From contig NC_087064.1 of NCBI RefSeq assembly GCF_963678635.1, forward strand, positions 16,607,802-16,671,801: a stretch of 64,000 bases of DNA. Reading direction: 5' to 3'. Below the pieces are notes generated by a model. That model ran no database searches, had not been told where the DNA came from, and was given only the letters and a program-made list of their open reading frames with translations. This DNA comes from Symsagittifera roscoffensis. Lineage: Eukaryota > Xenacoelomorpha > Acoela > Convolutidae. The position numbers were made by a program, and so were the translations under genes. Below, piece by piece: positions 10,736-22,982 of this stretch (the first letter of the stretch is position 1; each line of letters begins with the position of its first letter).

Positions 10736-12352
10736 CTTGATGATAAAATTGCTCATATCCACACACATTGCCACTAATTGAAACATTGTAGCGTTTTAAT
10801 GAATCATGGTGTTCTTCAGATTTTGATTACCTAATTTTTGAAACAAGGGAAAGGAGCAACAAAGGAGCCCAACCGCTCATCACGGAGAATCGCTGCTGTG
10901 CCTTTGCTTAAGAATTACATGGATTTTTTTGGCTATTTGTCTGCGCTGGTTAACGTTGCTTCACCCTCAAGCAATGAGCACGGATCATGGTGGACCTCGT
11001 ACATCTGATCTTTTGAGTGAGAGACGTAACTACTTCATCACCGCTCCCCCAAAGTTTTATTTGAAGTCTAGAAAGTCTGCAGCAGTTCATTTTATGAGGC
11101 GGCTCAAAAACCATTATGAGGCAATAAAAAATGGCACAAAATCATCCGTTCTGATTTTTTTGCGTCTTTTACAATTTGCTTAAATTTTTTTTAAACAATT
11201 TGAAAAAATTTTTTGTTTTAACAATTAATAAACAGTAAAGTAGTGATTAGTGGGGAATAAATTTTGCGAGAGGTCAATTTTCTTAAGATTTCTTAAGGTC
11301 CTCTAAATGGTTTTAAAATGCAGGCACTTTATGTAATAATTGACCTGCGTATCGGAACTTTATCGTAACAATTCGGGGAGATGGCTCATTTTGATCTGCA
11401 TGCGCATCTACCAGAGTCTCATAGAGGACCTTTTTGAGGCAAAAAGCGGCAAATGTGTGCCCCAAATAGAGACCCACTTAGGTGCGAGAGAAGTTTAGTC
11501 ATGTAATGTTGCTATCGATGGACCAAATTGCTAATTCTTTTGCACTCAGTTATAAGATGTTTACTCTGTTTTGGAAATATTAGATTTTTGAAAGTTCGTA
11601 TCTTTGCAATGGGTCCATAACTTGTTGGAGAAAGTATAAAAAGACAATGAGCAGGGTTTGCGAGAAGAGACCGAAAAAGTAACTTTTTGTTTAAGAAAGT
11701 TTAAACGTCTAAAAGTTCTAAGAATGACCAAAAATTTTAAGGCCACAAAATTGGCATCGAAAGCGTAGGTACATAAAATTGTCAAAAAAAAAAACATTTT
11801 TTTTTCTTCAATGTCGCAGTGCCGTGATTTCATGTAATTCGCCAAAATGCCATAATCTATAGAAGAGCTTAACTTCTCTTGTCTCGGAGTTTCTAATTTT
11901 TTATAACTAAAGTAAAAAAAGTTCTCACACAGTTTCAATGAAAACGAAACAAAAGACGAGAAACTCGAAGCGTTCAAAATAAAGCCAAAATTTCGATATT
12001 TTAAAAAACTAATTCATGCTTTAATGAGGCAGTTCAGCATTTCTTTTAATCTAGTTTTCCTTATAATGTGAGCTCATTTTAGATATTGTTACTAAGAAAA
12101 CCTAGTAGGAAATTTTTTTAATCATTCATAGTACCATTTTTTGACTCTCTCGCAGGCAATTTAGTTTGACTTTTTCATAGTTAGAATTCATTTTATTCAG
12201 TTCGTTAGGTAATGGTTGCAATTTACAATATTTCAAACAAATTACAATATCATACAGTTTACAGATACGACACAAATTATATTAGATTTACTATATTTGT
12301 ACCAATCTTTTTTGGACCGCTGAGATTGGGTGAAAAAGTATTCGGTCTGATG
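10736..12352. other. Intergenic DNA, no gene recognised
   Basis: Contains chance open frames, including one of about 138 codons on the minus strand at 11561-11977. That frame is low in G+C and has no domain, signal or neighbouring exon. Nothing else supported. Confidence 0.4.
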
Positions 12353-12358
12353 TTTATT
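12353..12358 (-). terminator. Polyadenylation signal AATAAA for RING paralogue 2
   Basis: TTTATT on the plus strand reads AATAAA on the coding strand, 26 bases past the stop codon of the gene at 12384-13601. Confidence 0.55.
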
Positions 12359-12383
12359 GTCAGCTCCTTCGAAGTTGTTCAAG

Positions 12384-13601
12384 TTAACCGCTTTTGAGAT
12401 CATGAAAACTAATGGAAGCGCGAATTATAGACCTCCCCTCCGAATCCAGGACTTTGAGTTCATGCCAACTCACTTCTGTCGTTCTTTTGTGCGTGTAGTC
12501 CTTCAGTTCTTTGTTGCGCCAAATCCAATACGATTCATTGTGCGGCTTCGCAAATTCCACTGTGAAGTTTGTTTCTTTGTTTGACCCCCAAAAAACAATT
12601 TCGACGTGCAGCTTGTTCAAGTTTCTGCTGATTGAGATACAAAACATGCAAAATCCAGTGACAATTGCACTGGAACGCATAGGTTCAGATTGATATGGAG
12701 CGTAAGGAAAACACACGACGACTGGATTGATTTTAATGGCCGATGAGTTCAAAAAATGATCATCATACATCAAACTCGTTCTTTTCCAGACAATATGCTC
12801 TGGATCAAATTGTCGCATTGTTGGAGAAGAGGTCACGTCGGTTTTTGCCTGAAAAGATAAGCCAGAGGTGTTTTCTGTTGAAGTGGACGCGTCAGCGAAA
12901 ACTCTTTGTTCAATCATTTTATTTGTCTTGAAGTTTCCTCGGAAAAACCATTCTATCAGTTCATTTTCTGGCATGTTTTTGGCTTTTTTGCTTTGTTTTT
13001 CACTTAAAAAGTTTTGTAGCTCGTTCCATTTCTTGTTATTCAGTTTCTTATCACACTCCAGTTCTTCGAGATTTTTCAGGTCCTGGTCGTAATGTTTTAT
13101 CCTGAGCTTCATTTTCATAATTTCCGATTCAACCGCTCGCATGTGATTTTCTCTTTCATATGTGCGTTTTGCAACCTGTTCCTGGAGTATTTTCTTCAGA
13201 TTTTGGTTGAACGACACAAACTGGTGGTCCAGATGCTTGTCACAATCCACGCAGTTGCCACACATTGTTTCTTGGCATGTCTTGCACCATAAGGTAATCG
13301 GAAATTTGGGGTGGTCCAAGCAGTAGAAACCATCTGATGATGTCTTCTTCGAAGTCACTGCTTCGGCGGTTTGCTTTAATTCCTTTAGCACCTCCCGAAT
13401 TCCATACATTGGTTTCAAACTATGTATGACCATTTTGTGTTCAATTTTGCACATTGCGCACAACAGTCGATCGTTCGAGTTCAAGATAAGCAAGCATTTT
13501 TTGGGGGGACCACAATAAGAATGTCCACATGGAAGTTGACGTGGGTCGTCCATCACCTGTCTGCATATTGGGCACTGAGGCAACTTTGAACTGGATAGCA
13601 T
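12384..13601 (-). CDS. RING-finger / B-box / coiled-coil protein (TRIM-like), paralogue 2
   Basis: Single-exon gene of 405 residues, paralogous along its whole length to 1177-2448. The RING ligands sit in the same register (C10, C13, C25, H27, C30, C36, C48, C51) with the same unusual CGHSYCGPPK insertion. A B-box follows (C-x2-H, C-x2-C, C-x4-C-x2-C, H-x2-H), then a charged coiled-coil segment. The C-terminal region shares the pattern D-D-H-F-L-N, the W-I-W-R block and IIRAS-I-SFH with paralogue 1. I place the start at the ATG at 13601 because both paralogues begin MxSSSKLP. A TTATTCAACAG string lies three bases before the ATG and could be a 3' splice site. It is probably a ubiquitin ligase, by family knowledge. 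The two copies are well diverged, so the duplication is old. Confidence 0.85.
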   Translation of the reverse strand: MLSSSKLPQCPICRQVMDDPRQLPCGHSYCGPPKKCLLILNSNDRLLCAMCKIEHKMVIHSLKPMYGIREVLKELKQTAEAVTSKKTSSDGFYCLDHPKFPITLWCKTCQETMCGNCVDCDKHLDHQFVSFNQNLKKILQEQVAKRTYERENHMRAVESEIMKMKLRIKHYDQDLKNLEELECDKKLNNKKWNELQNFLSEKQSKKAKNMPENELIEWFFRGNFKTNKMIEQRVFADASTSTENTSGLSFQAKTDVTSSPTMRQFDPEHIVWKRTSLMYDDHFLNSSAIKINPVVVCFPYAPYQSEPMRSSAIVTGFCMFCISISRNLNKLHVEIVFWGSNKETNFTVEFAKPHNESYWIWRNKELKDYTHKRTTEVSWHELKVLDSEGRSIIRASISFHDLKSG

Positions 13602-15596
13602 CTTCTGTTGAATAAACACTTATCAAGAATTGTAAAAGAAGTAAAATTTGAACTAAGAACAAATGGTTGCTGCGCGAGTACAACAGAATGTTCCGACCAC
13701 CATTTCCTAAGTTAGATAATTCAAAATAAAAATAATTATTTGGAATTTTAAAAAAAATTCCCAAAAATGTGTGAGTTTTTTTTCTAACTTTTAATTATTA
13801 GTATTTTTGTATAGTTAAATGCACCAAACTTGGAAAAAATGAAAATTGACATGTAGTAATGACTAACATAATGTGCGCTGGAAATAAAAATGCAATGAAT
13901 TTGGTTAGAGGTCGTCGATGAATTTTAGTTCGAAACACGGAAAAAAACACCATATTTTTTCGGCAGAGCGACAAATTTTCAGACGAATCATGTTAATATG
14001 ATACTACAATTGACGAGGTACCTGAAAAACTTTGAGGCAACCTTTTCTTTTGAATACACACACTGCGTCAAAAAAAGTTAAGAAAATACCCCCGCTCATA
14101 GTTTTTTCCCTTCAATTCGCGAGTGGTCGTATCAAAAACCTTCTCAAATTAGTCTTGAGTTATCTAGTTGGCTTTTAACCAGTAAAACTTGTAGTGCGAA
14201 AAAAAATAAGCTCAACGCTCTCCTTGCAGGTAATGTAAATTATAAGATTACGTAAAGACTGCCTTTTACCACAATCTTGTTCCCATTTTTGAAAAAAGTG
14301 ACGCAATGTTCGGGCTCGTTTATTTTTCCGGACAATTTTAGACGTTATAACTAACAAAGTTCTTTGCACAGTTTAATAAATTTAGAACGATATCGATGCT
14401 TTAATCTCAAATAAAAGAACAACTTTTGTGGAGTTTTTCCTATCAGGTTGTTTTGGTTTGAAAAGCTCCAATGGGGTCAATTTTTGAGTAAACGATTCGC
14501 GCAAAACATTCTAGTTTCTTTTAACGCGCATTGTTGGCCGGCAAAATAATCCGGATCAACATCTAATTCAAAATGATTTGAGGTTAACTAATTGATTTCA
14601 AAATTTCGTAAGTAGAGTCAAAGTTAATCACTTTGCAATGTTACGTTTCGTGAGGCTATGGCATGTTGTGAAAACTCTTGGGTTTTTTCACCGAAAACTC
14701 GTAATATAACAGAAGTTTGAGGATTCTGGCACTTTGCAGTTTTTTTGCTTAAGTTATTTGGCTTGCCTAGTAAAGATTTTAAGACAGGGCTTTCTGGTCG
14801 CTCAAAAAACGTATGCTTTCTCAATCAAATAATTAGGCGGAAGTTTAAAAAATGACTCATAAATTGATATTAATTTTTGAAAAATGAACCCAGGTCAAAA
14901 AAAAAATAATTTTTACCAATGAAAATAAACCGGAAAAACAGAACTAGAACAAATATTGTTTTTAGTTTTAGATGGTCAGAGAAAAGTAAGAAAAGACATA
15001 TAAATGATTTTCTTGTATAACGATTAAAATCGTAACAAGTTTCAGTGAAAATAAAATGTTACCTCACAAAAATAAAAACAAGTCAAGACCAAACTATGAA
15101 GTTACAGACCATTTTCATGAATCTGGTCCTCTTTGTTTCTGTCAATACGTTTTAGTTATACTGTCACTACGGCCAGACAAGCTGCACATTTAATCTAACA
15201 AAATGTGATTTAACAAAAGCTGTCGCTGTGCTTAAAGCACAAAAGGTACCAAACTTTTTCACTTTTTTGAAATAAACAAATTATACTTTGTTTTTCGTTG
15301 ACGAACATACAATGAAAAAATACCTGAAAAATTTAAGTCCATTACCAGAAATTTAGGTTAAATTTTAAAGTGACGGGCAAAATTACTATCATTTTTAGGT
15401 TATTTTCCATCTGTTTTTTTTTTCATGAAAGCCAGAATAAAACTCAAACAAGACTTCTCGTATATCAAGGCAAAGCCCTGATTGTTCCAACTGCACTCTA
15501 ATTTTTTTTCCATTTTGTGAGAGTGTATTTTTAGCGTCTCGTTTCATGATAACCCGACCAAGTGACTTGCTTGATTTCAATTTGAATTTTGGAAGG
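13602..15596. other. Gene-free stretch, nothing recognised
   Basis: AT-rich DNA with no exon-like stretch. Short open frames show no family resemblance. Confidence 0.4.
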
Positions 15597-15760
15597 TTTA
15601 ATCCGCTGCTTACGCGTGTTGTAATAAACCAATGGGTCGCTCGTTAATTTTACCAAATTGGCTAAATTAGCATTGTTCTACACCGCAATAACTTAACGAA
15701 AAAGGATCACAGGTAAAAAGTATTTCAATGCTCCAGACCACAAATTATTTTGAATGGTTC
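15597..15760 (+). repeat. Dispersed repeat containing ATAACTTxACGAAAAA-GATCACAGGTAAA
   Basis: This stretch shares an ordered set of blocks with 22740-22905 (opposite strand): a TTTAATC-CGCT-TTACGCGT block, CCAAATTGGC, an ATAACTTxACGAAAAA block and GATCACAGGT. The last two blocks also occur at about 18070, 19730 and 27345. It is therefore a diverged member of an interspersed family. I cannot assign a superfamily. Confidence 0.5.
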
Positions 15761-17289
15761 AACTTCTGTGCTCGAAAAAGAATCGCTTGGCGAATTGATT
15801 GATGCGCCATACTTACAACAAATAGTGATTTCAGAATTAAATATACTTTTAGGGACTTGCAAAAGCATCATTGGTGAAATCAGTTGCTGCTGCTCAGAAC
15901 TACTAAGTCTTTGAAGTCAACGCTAGCCAATATCACTCTCAGAAGCACACCATTGCTCAATTGAAGGACGGATTGATTGCCTAGAAAATGATGAATGATG
16001 AAAGCAAGACTAAAGTTTTGGTTGACGATGCAGATGTTTATTTTTGCCGATGACTCGAACTTCATTCAATCTATTTGAACTTTTGCTCAAACATCACACA
16101 AACCTAATCTTTTAATTGAGGCTAATGAAAAAGCATTTCAGGGTGTGTCAGTATTTTGTTTTAAAAAATTCAGCCTGCGTAAACATCGAATTCTTGAAGT
16201 TGAGACATTAATTTATAAACACATCACAAAACGCAAAATAGTTAACAGAGAGATTATTTCAAATGTAGCGGAGAAGAAAATTTTCCTCTACGCTTTAAAA
16301 GCGCTGTAGGTTTTCCTAAAAAATAAAACATATTGAGATATTTTTCAATTTTGCTTCTGTTTTCAAACAGAGATAAGCGAAGTTTACGAGGATTTAAGAG
16401 AGCAATATGAAAATAAATTAAATTCACGATACAAAGAAAATGAAAAACAGAATTGAAATTAAAACTATACGGGCACGTGAAACGTTAGTGAGGAGAACTA
16501 TACAAGCACGTAGAAAATTAACGAATTGTGCATAATTGACAGCAGTTGACTTGTCTTTGAAAAAAATTATCAAGCAAAAAAAATTCAGAAAAAAAACTAC
16601 AAAAGATTGTATTAAGCGTCATCAATACTGGTAAAAAACACCATTTGACTTGTACACTCAAGCGGAGCGTAGTGCGACAGTACGATGCAATTTTTTTAAA
16701 CATAAGTAGCAAAAATTGCTTTTTGGTGACCCATTTTCAACTTGACGGTTCTACTTTCGGGACACTTTGAGAAGAGCAGATGCAGCAAAGGCAATATAAT
16801 AACATATTCTTCGATATTTGATCAAAATGCTTGTTAACCGAGAAAAAATTATTTGCTTCACATAGCAGTAATAATAATTAATATCCGATTAGAGAAAACT
16901 TTCGACCCAAGTTTTTTCGCGATTTTTGAAAAGCCCAATTTATTACAATTTGGGTGAAAAAGTCCCAATTTACTACTTGCAAAGTTAGTTTGATTCTTTT
17001 TAGTGTATCAGGCCAAATCAGTTCTCAAATTGAACCACATTTTTATAATCTAATCGACCATGGCAGCATGTTAGTAAATATTTGTCCAGACTGTTGAATC
17101 GAACTGGCAAAAAAATTCTCATCGGTCATGAAATGATAGATCGCAGTTCAAATTAGTAATCTGATTTCGTGCAACTCATCGAACTCAACTTGGTTGCAAA
17201 AATCGTAGAGGAGATCCATAATCTTATTTAAAACAAAAAGTTTTCATTAGTTTATTTTTCTTCTTGATCATTAACTTGGGCTCTCAAGA
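15761..17289. other. Gene-free stretch, nothing recognised
   Basis: AT-rich; no coding or RNA signal that I can support. Confidence 0.4.
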
Positions 17290-17974
17290 GAGCCAAATTA
17301 CAAGCGTCACAAACGAAAAAAAAATTGTTTTAGATAGCACAAAATGAAGCATTTTTGTATCAAATCTGATTCTAAAATTTCTAATCTTTTCAATTTTGGG
17401 TTTGTTTGAGATAATAATTTAGGACGAAATATAAGATGATAATGTTAATTGTGGTGGTAATTTTTTATTTGCGAGAAATTAAGTCGTCAATGTAGGAAGT
17501 CGTCAAAGTAGGGAGTAGTTTGCTTGTTTTGGTTGATGCCAGAAATAATTGCAGCACTTATTTTTTTAAGATTTAATGACTGAAATTTTACATCATTAAT
17601 TCTTTTGACTTCTCATAAAACCTGTTTTTTTTTTTTTAAATTGACACTGCAAGATTTTTTTCTGGTTTTCGGTATTCTTGTAATAAATCATCTTAATTTA
17701 CATAAGCTCTGCTGTATAATTCTAGCTTCTTACATCCTTACTCGGTTGTTGTACAGGAAAAAGGGTCGATCAATACATCACAAACTTTAAGTCTGTAATC
17801 ATTAATTGTCAAAGTGAAAACAAGATTTTGGCAATTCAAAAATTTGTTCCGGAACAATTTGCAGGATTAATAACTAAAATTTTGTACAAAAACAGATTTA
17901 AAAAAAGCACTTCATAATTGCTATCAAACTATTCAACGGAAAAATGAGAAAAAAAATGTTTGTTTGCAAAATTG

Positions 17975-19630
17975 AAGTTTTTCAATGTGAATTCTAACTT
18001 GATAGGATTGATTTCCAAGAAACTATTAAAAAATTGCTGAGCAATTTGACAAATTCATTTTACCGCACCCATAACTTTACAAAAAATGATCACAGGTAAA
18101 GTATTTCTTAAATGCTTAGGACAACAATATTTTTCAGATGATAGAATAAATTCCATAAAAAATTGTTAGTTAAAAAATTGCTATTTGAGTTAACCATCCC
18201 GATCATAAATATTGTGGCACTTCATTCGAAAGTAGGAAAAAATAATGAAACTGAGATTTAAGCACGAGAGCAATGTGATTTACAAAAGATCGAAATAAAT
18301 GTTAGAAGCAGAACTTTATCTTTTCAGGTATACAGTGCTGATTTAAATTAACCGGACAAAACGCTTTAAACTTGAAATTTAAAACCCGTTTTTCTCAAAT
18401 TGGGTTGAGTTTAGGTGAAAACTTATGAATACAAAACTTGCATAAAATTTTAGCAAAATTAATATGGTGTAATTTGTTTTGCGAAATTCGGGCCCAAAAT
18501 TTTACCCCAAAAATGGGTCATTTTGGCTTTTCTTAGTTAACCAGAAATTACGCTAAAAATACCCAGTCGATCACAGACATAATTATATCAAAGGGAGCCT
18601 CTTACGTAGCCCAACAAACTTTAAAAAGGGTATAATCTCCAAAATGTTGTATAAATTAATTTATTTTTGTTTGATAGACAAAAAAGGTCGTTTTTACTAT
18701 ATAAAATACCAACTATTTATTTAAAAACAATTTTTAAACGGTTTGCAATTTTTTTTGGAGAGTATACCCTTCTTAAAGTTTGTTGGGCTACCTAAGGAGA
18801 TCACTTTGATATAGTAATGGCTGTGATCGACTGGATATTTTTGGCGTAATTTTTGATTAACCAAGAAAAGCCAAAATGACCCATTTGTTGGGTAAATTTT
18901 TGGGCCCGAATTTCGCAAAACAAATTGCACCCTATTAATTCTGCTTAAATTCTAGCAAGTTTTGTCCTCTTAAGTTTTCACTTGAACTCAACCCAATTTG
19001 AGAAAAATGGGTTTTAAATTTCAAGTTTAACGCGTTTTGTCCGGTTAATTTAAATCAGCACTCTACAATCAAGACAGTTTGTTTAATACAAACTTTCAGT
19101 TTAACTGCGTAGAAATTTTTTCAACTTGGATTTAAAATTTTAACGTTTATTTTGACTAAGAGACGGAACTGAATGCGAACAAGATCAGACATATATGACC
19201 CATAAGTATGATGATAAATTAGACTGTGCAAACAAAATGTTATAGAAACCGCATCGGAAACTTTACTTTTCAAAAAGAGGCCTCGAGAAAACATTGCAGC
19301 CAGATTTATAAGGTCTAGACCTGCACTGAGTTTCCGTGAGTATTCATTAAAATATATGAGTTTCATTGTCAGTGTCTATTAAAATGAAAAATAATTTAAA
19401 TTTGATGATTTAAAATGGATTTTTTTGCTTAAATTTTTTTTATTGACAATAAACGTTATATTAAAACAAAGCAATAAAACCCAATGGAAACCAATTGCAA
19501 CCCAATTTTATATTTTTTATCACTTCACTCAGATGCGGGATCAGAACTTTTTTGCAACAATTTGTCTTGTACGTTGAAAAATCAAATGAAAAAAAAAACA
19601 ATTTTAAGGGATTATACTATATAATTTCTC
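17975..19630. repeat. Tandem foldback unit A1 (~1,656 bp)
   Basis: Begins AAGTTTTTCAATGTGAATTC and is followed immediately by a second copy at 19631. A third copy is at 27254 in duplication copy B. It differs slightly more from the other two, for example just before 19500, where A2 and B share changes. Confidence 0.8.
18333..19063. mobile_element. Foldback mariner-like miniature element, copy A1
   Basis: The two halves are long inverted repeats of about 300 bp around a short AT-rich centre. Both ends begin CAGTGCTGATTTAAATTAAC and are flanked by TA. A TA target duplication with CAGT termini fits Tc1/mariner-type non-autonomous elements (family knowledge). No transposase is encoded; short frames inside are by-products of the palindrome. 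Confidence 0.75.
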
Positions 19631-21286
19631 AAGTTTTTCAATGTGAATTCTAACTTGATAGGATTGATTTCCAAGAAACTATTAAAAAATTGCTGAGCAA
19701 TTTGACAAATTCATATTACCGCACCCATAACTTTACAAAAAATGATCACAGGTAAAGTATTTTTTAAATGCTTAGGACAACAATATTTTTCAGATGATAG
19801 AATAAATTCCAAAAAAAATTGTTGGTTAAAAAATTGCTATTTGAGTTAACCATCCCGATCATAAATATTGTGGCACTTCATTCGAAAGTAGGAAAAAATA
19901 ATGAAACTGAGATTTAAGCACGAGAGCAATGTGATTTACAAAAGATCGAAATAAATGTTAGAAGCAGAACTTTATCTTTTCAGGTATACAGTGCTGATTT
20001 AAATTAACCGGACAAAACGCGTTAAATTTGAAATTTAAAACCCGTTTTTCTCAAATTGGGTTGAATTTAGGTGAAAACTTATGAATACAAAAATTGCTTA
20101 AAATTTTAGCAAAAATAATATGGTGTAATTTGTTTTGCGAAATTCGGGCCCAAAATTTTACCCCAAAAATGGGTCATTTTGGCTTTTCTTACTTAACCAG
20201 AAATTACGCTAAAAATACCCAGTCGATCACAGACATAATTATATCAAAGGGAGCCTCTTACGTAGCCCAACAAACTTTAAAAAGGGTATAATCTCCAAAA
20301 TGTTGTATAAATTAATTTATTTTTGTTTGATAGACAAAAAAGGTCGTTTTTACTATATAAAATACCAACTATTTATTTAAAAACAATTTTTAAACGGTTT
20401 GCAATTTTTTTTGGAGAGTATACCCTTCTTAAAGTTTGTTGGACTACCTAAGGAGATCACTTTGATATAGTTATGGCTGTGATCGACTGGATATTTTTGG
20501 CGTAATTTTTGATTAACCAAGAAAAGCCAAAATGACCCATTTTTGGGGTAAATTTTTGGGCCCGAATTTCGCAAAACAAATTGCACCATATTAATTCTGC
20601 TTAAATTCTAGGCAAGTTTTGACCTCTTAAGTTTTCACCTAAACTCAACCCAATTTGAGAAAAATGGGTTTTAAATTTCAAGTTTAACGAGTTTTGTCCG
20701 GTTAATTTAAATCAGCACTGTACAATCAAGACAGTTTGTTTAATACAAACTTTCAGTTTAACTGCGTAGAAATTTTTTCAACTTGGATTTAAAATTTTAA
20801 CGTTTATTTTGACTAAGAGACGGAACTGAATGCGAACAAGATCAGACATATATGACCCATAAGTATGATGATAAATTAGACTGTGCAAACAAAATGTTAT
20901 AGAAACCGCATCGGAAACTTTACTTTTCAAAAAGAGGCCTCGAGAAAACATTGCAGCCAGATTTATAAGGTCTAGACCTGCACTGAGTTTCCGTGAGTAT
21001 TCATTAAAATATATGAGTTTCATTGTCAGTGTCTATTAAAATGAAAAATAATTTAAATTTGATGATTTAAAATGGATTTTTTTGCTTAAATTTTTTTTAT
21101 TGACAATAAACGTTATATTAAAACGAAGCATTAAAACCCAATGTAAACCAATTGCAACCCAATTTTATATTTCTTATCACTTCACTCAGATGCGGGATCA
21201 GAACTTTTTTGCAACAATTTGTCTCGTACGTTGAAAAATCAAATGAAAAAAAAACAATTTTAAGGGATTATACTATATAATTTTAA
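19631..21286. repeat. Tandem foldback unit A2 (~1,656 bp)
   Basis: Direct repeat of 17975-19630. It shares several changes with the copy-B unit that A1 lacks, so A2 is the positional equivalent of the unit in copy B. Confidence 0.8.
19989..20720. mobile_element. Foldback mariner-like miniature element, copy A2
   Basis: Same CAGTGCTGATTTAAATTAAC ends, TA flanks and long inverted arms as 18333-19063. It was copied as part of the larger unit, not inserted independently. Confidence 0.75.
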
Positions 21287-21469
21287 ATTCGAGAAAGTAA
21301 TGGATTATGGGAGAATGGTTTATACTGACAATTTTTCTGGCCACGAAAAACCATTATCACTCTATTTTTCAAAATGTTGTTAAATTTGAGTACCCATGTT
21401 CTATTCAGCACGCTTTTGCTTATAAGCTTTCACAGGAAGATTTCTTTCTAAGCTTTTTCTTTCCTTCTC

Positions 21470-21856
21470 AAATATTCGACCCCCTCACCAACCTAAGGGT
21501 CTCCCTTTGGTATTATTTTATTAAATCTATTTTCGGCTAACCAACCCTAAAGTTTTTCTTAAGGCGTCTTTGGCGCCGCCAATATATATTAATTTTGAAG
21601 GGGAACGCGCGCAGAAAAAACGCAAATTTTTGGTGAAAGTTGTCCAAAAAATGTCCAAAAACGGCATTTTTGACCTGTTTTCTCAAAAATTTGTCTGCGG
21701 CGCAGAATATTTTGTCAAAATAGGGTCTTTAGTGTTCTGGGAGTGCTCGGAAAATCAATTGGGATTTAGTCGACCTTAAGAAAAGTCGACAAAATTACTG
21801 AAAGTTTTTTTGAAAATCCGCTCCCCCTCGAAAAAAAAATCCTAGATCCGCCCCTG
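21470..21856. mobile_element. hAT-like miniature element, copy in duplication A
   Basis: The right end CCTAGATCCGCCCCTG is clear. Internal blocks (CGACCCCCTCACC, GGCGCCGCCAATATATA, GAACGCGCGC) match the element at 4300-4739. The left terminus is not identifiable, so it is 5'-truncated or diverged. The matching copy is at 29086-29472. Confidence 0.6.
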
Positions 21857-22011
21857 TACGCTTTCATCTGATGTCGAATCAGAATTTTTGATAGCTATTC
21901 TCAAGCCAATCATTTAAGTTTTTTATCGGTATTCGTCGAGAGCTAAATCAAATATTTCATTAATGACAGCTTTCTATTGTCACTCTACTTTTGGACTATT
22001 AAATACTTTGC

Positions 22012-22196
22012 TGAGGGATGATTTGCAAAAAAAACTGGGGGATGATTTTTTGCAGGAGATGAATTCCAAAGAAATGCTTTATTATGATTTTTTAATTTAA
22101 TCAATTGCTTCAAGCGAGCACACACTACTCCATAGACCTTAAAAGCCATTCGGAGCAATCAGGGCTTCGGCCTGATACAAGTGGTCTTGTTATATA
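22012..22196. repeat. Hairpin-bearing repeat, first copy in duplication A
   Basis: Left part with GGGGGATGATTTT; right part ACTCCATAGACCTTAAAAGCC, then a stem ATCAGG-GC-TTCG-GCCTGAT, then AAGTGGTCTTGTTATA. The same ordered blocks recur at 22983-23145. The stem has a TTCG loop, which would make a stable RNA tetraloop if transcribed. No family assigned. Confidence 0.55.
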
Positions 22197-22739
22197 ATTA
22201 AGTACAGATGTATAACTCTAAGTCTTCTTGTTTTCGGGCATAAGTTTTGTAGACATACAAATTTTGACTTGAATAAACTCAAAGTTGGGAAATAAGAGGC
22301 AAGGAGAAAAAAAGACGCAACTTTAATCATTCCGGTATTTAGACGCAACTTTAATCATGCATTAGAAACTAGATGCCAAATTAAATATGCGTGACCCAAA
22401 AAACGTTTTTTTTCTCTGGTATTCAACGCGACTAATATTTTTCAGTTAAACGCGCTGTATCAATTTAAATGGTTGCATTTAAACTTCAAAATTTTAACGT
22501 CGAAAAATCATGGTTGCCATGATCTTGTTAAAGAAGACGGTTCAAAAATGTAGATACGGATTTAGTTTCTGGTGAGTTCTTTCTACAATGCAAAGATAAA
22601 TACATTCAATTGCAACTGTAATTGTTCCGACTTACGATACAAAAGTAACGGAATATTTGTGCTCGGGGTGGGTTTTTTTTTCTTCAGACAATTTTCGACT
22701 TTTTAACTAGCCATTTTTGACGGAATATTTTTTATCATT

Positions 22740-22905
22740 CGAAAGGTATTGCTGCCTTGAGCTTAAACTTGAAAAAATATTTCACCTGTGATTGTTTTTC
22801 GTAAAGTTATGGGGGTTTAAATATTGCCATTTTGGCCAATTTGGGACAATTAACGCGCAATATATTTCGCGCTATTAACGCGTAAGCGGAGATTTAATCC
22901 GTCTT
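22740..22905 (-). repeat. Dispersed repeat related to 15597-15760
   Basis: Read on the minus strand it gives CCGCTTACGCGTTAATAGCG, CCAAATTGGCC, CCCATAACTTTACGAAAAAC and AATCACAGGTGAAA in the same order as 15597-15760. Its duplicate is at about 30357-30525. Confidence 0.5.
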
Positions 22906-22982
22906 AGAAATCGTTCCAAATTGGTTGAAAGAAGCTTATTTGCCATAGTCGATATCTATCGTTTTGTACTTTATATGGCGTG

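Noticed and set aside
11561-11977. Minus-strand open frame of ~138 codons
   Set aside because: No clear ATG, AT-rich composition like its surroundings, no domain or signal, and no splice partner.
18721-18930. Short frames repeated at 18721, 20377 and 27992
   Set aside because: They lie in an arm of the foldback element; their repetition reflects duplication of that element, not coding constraint.
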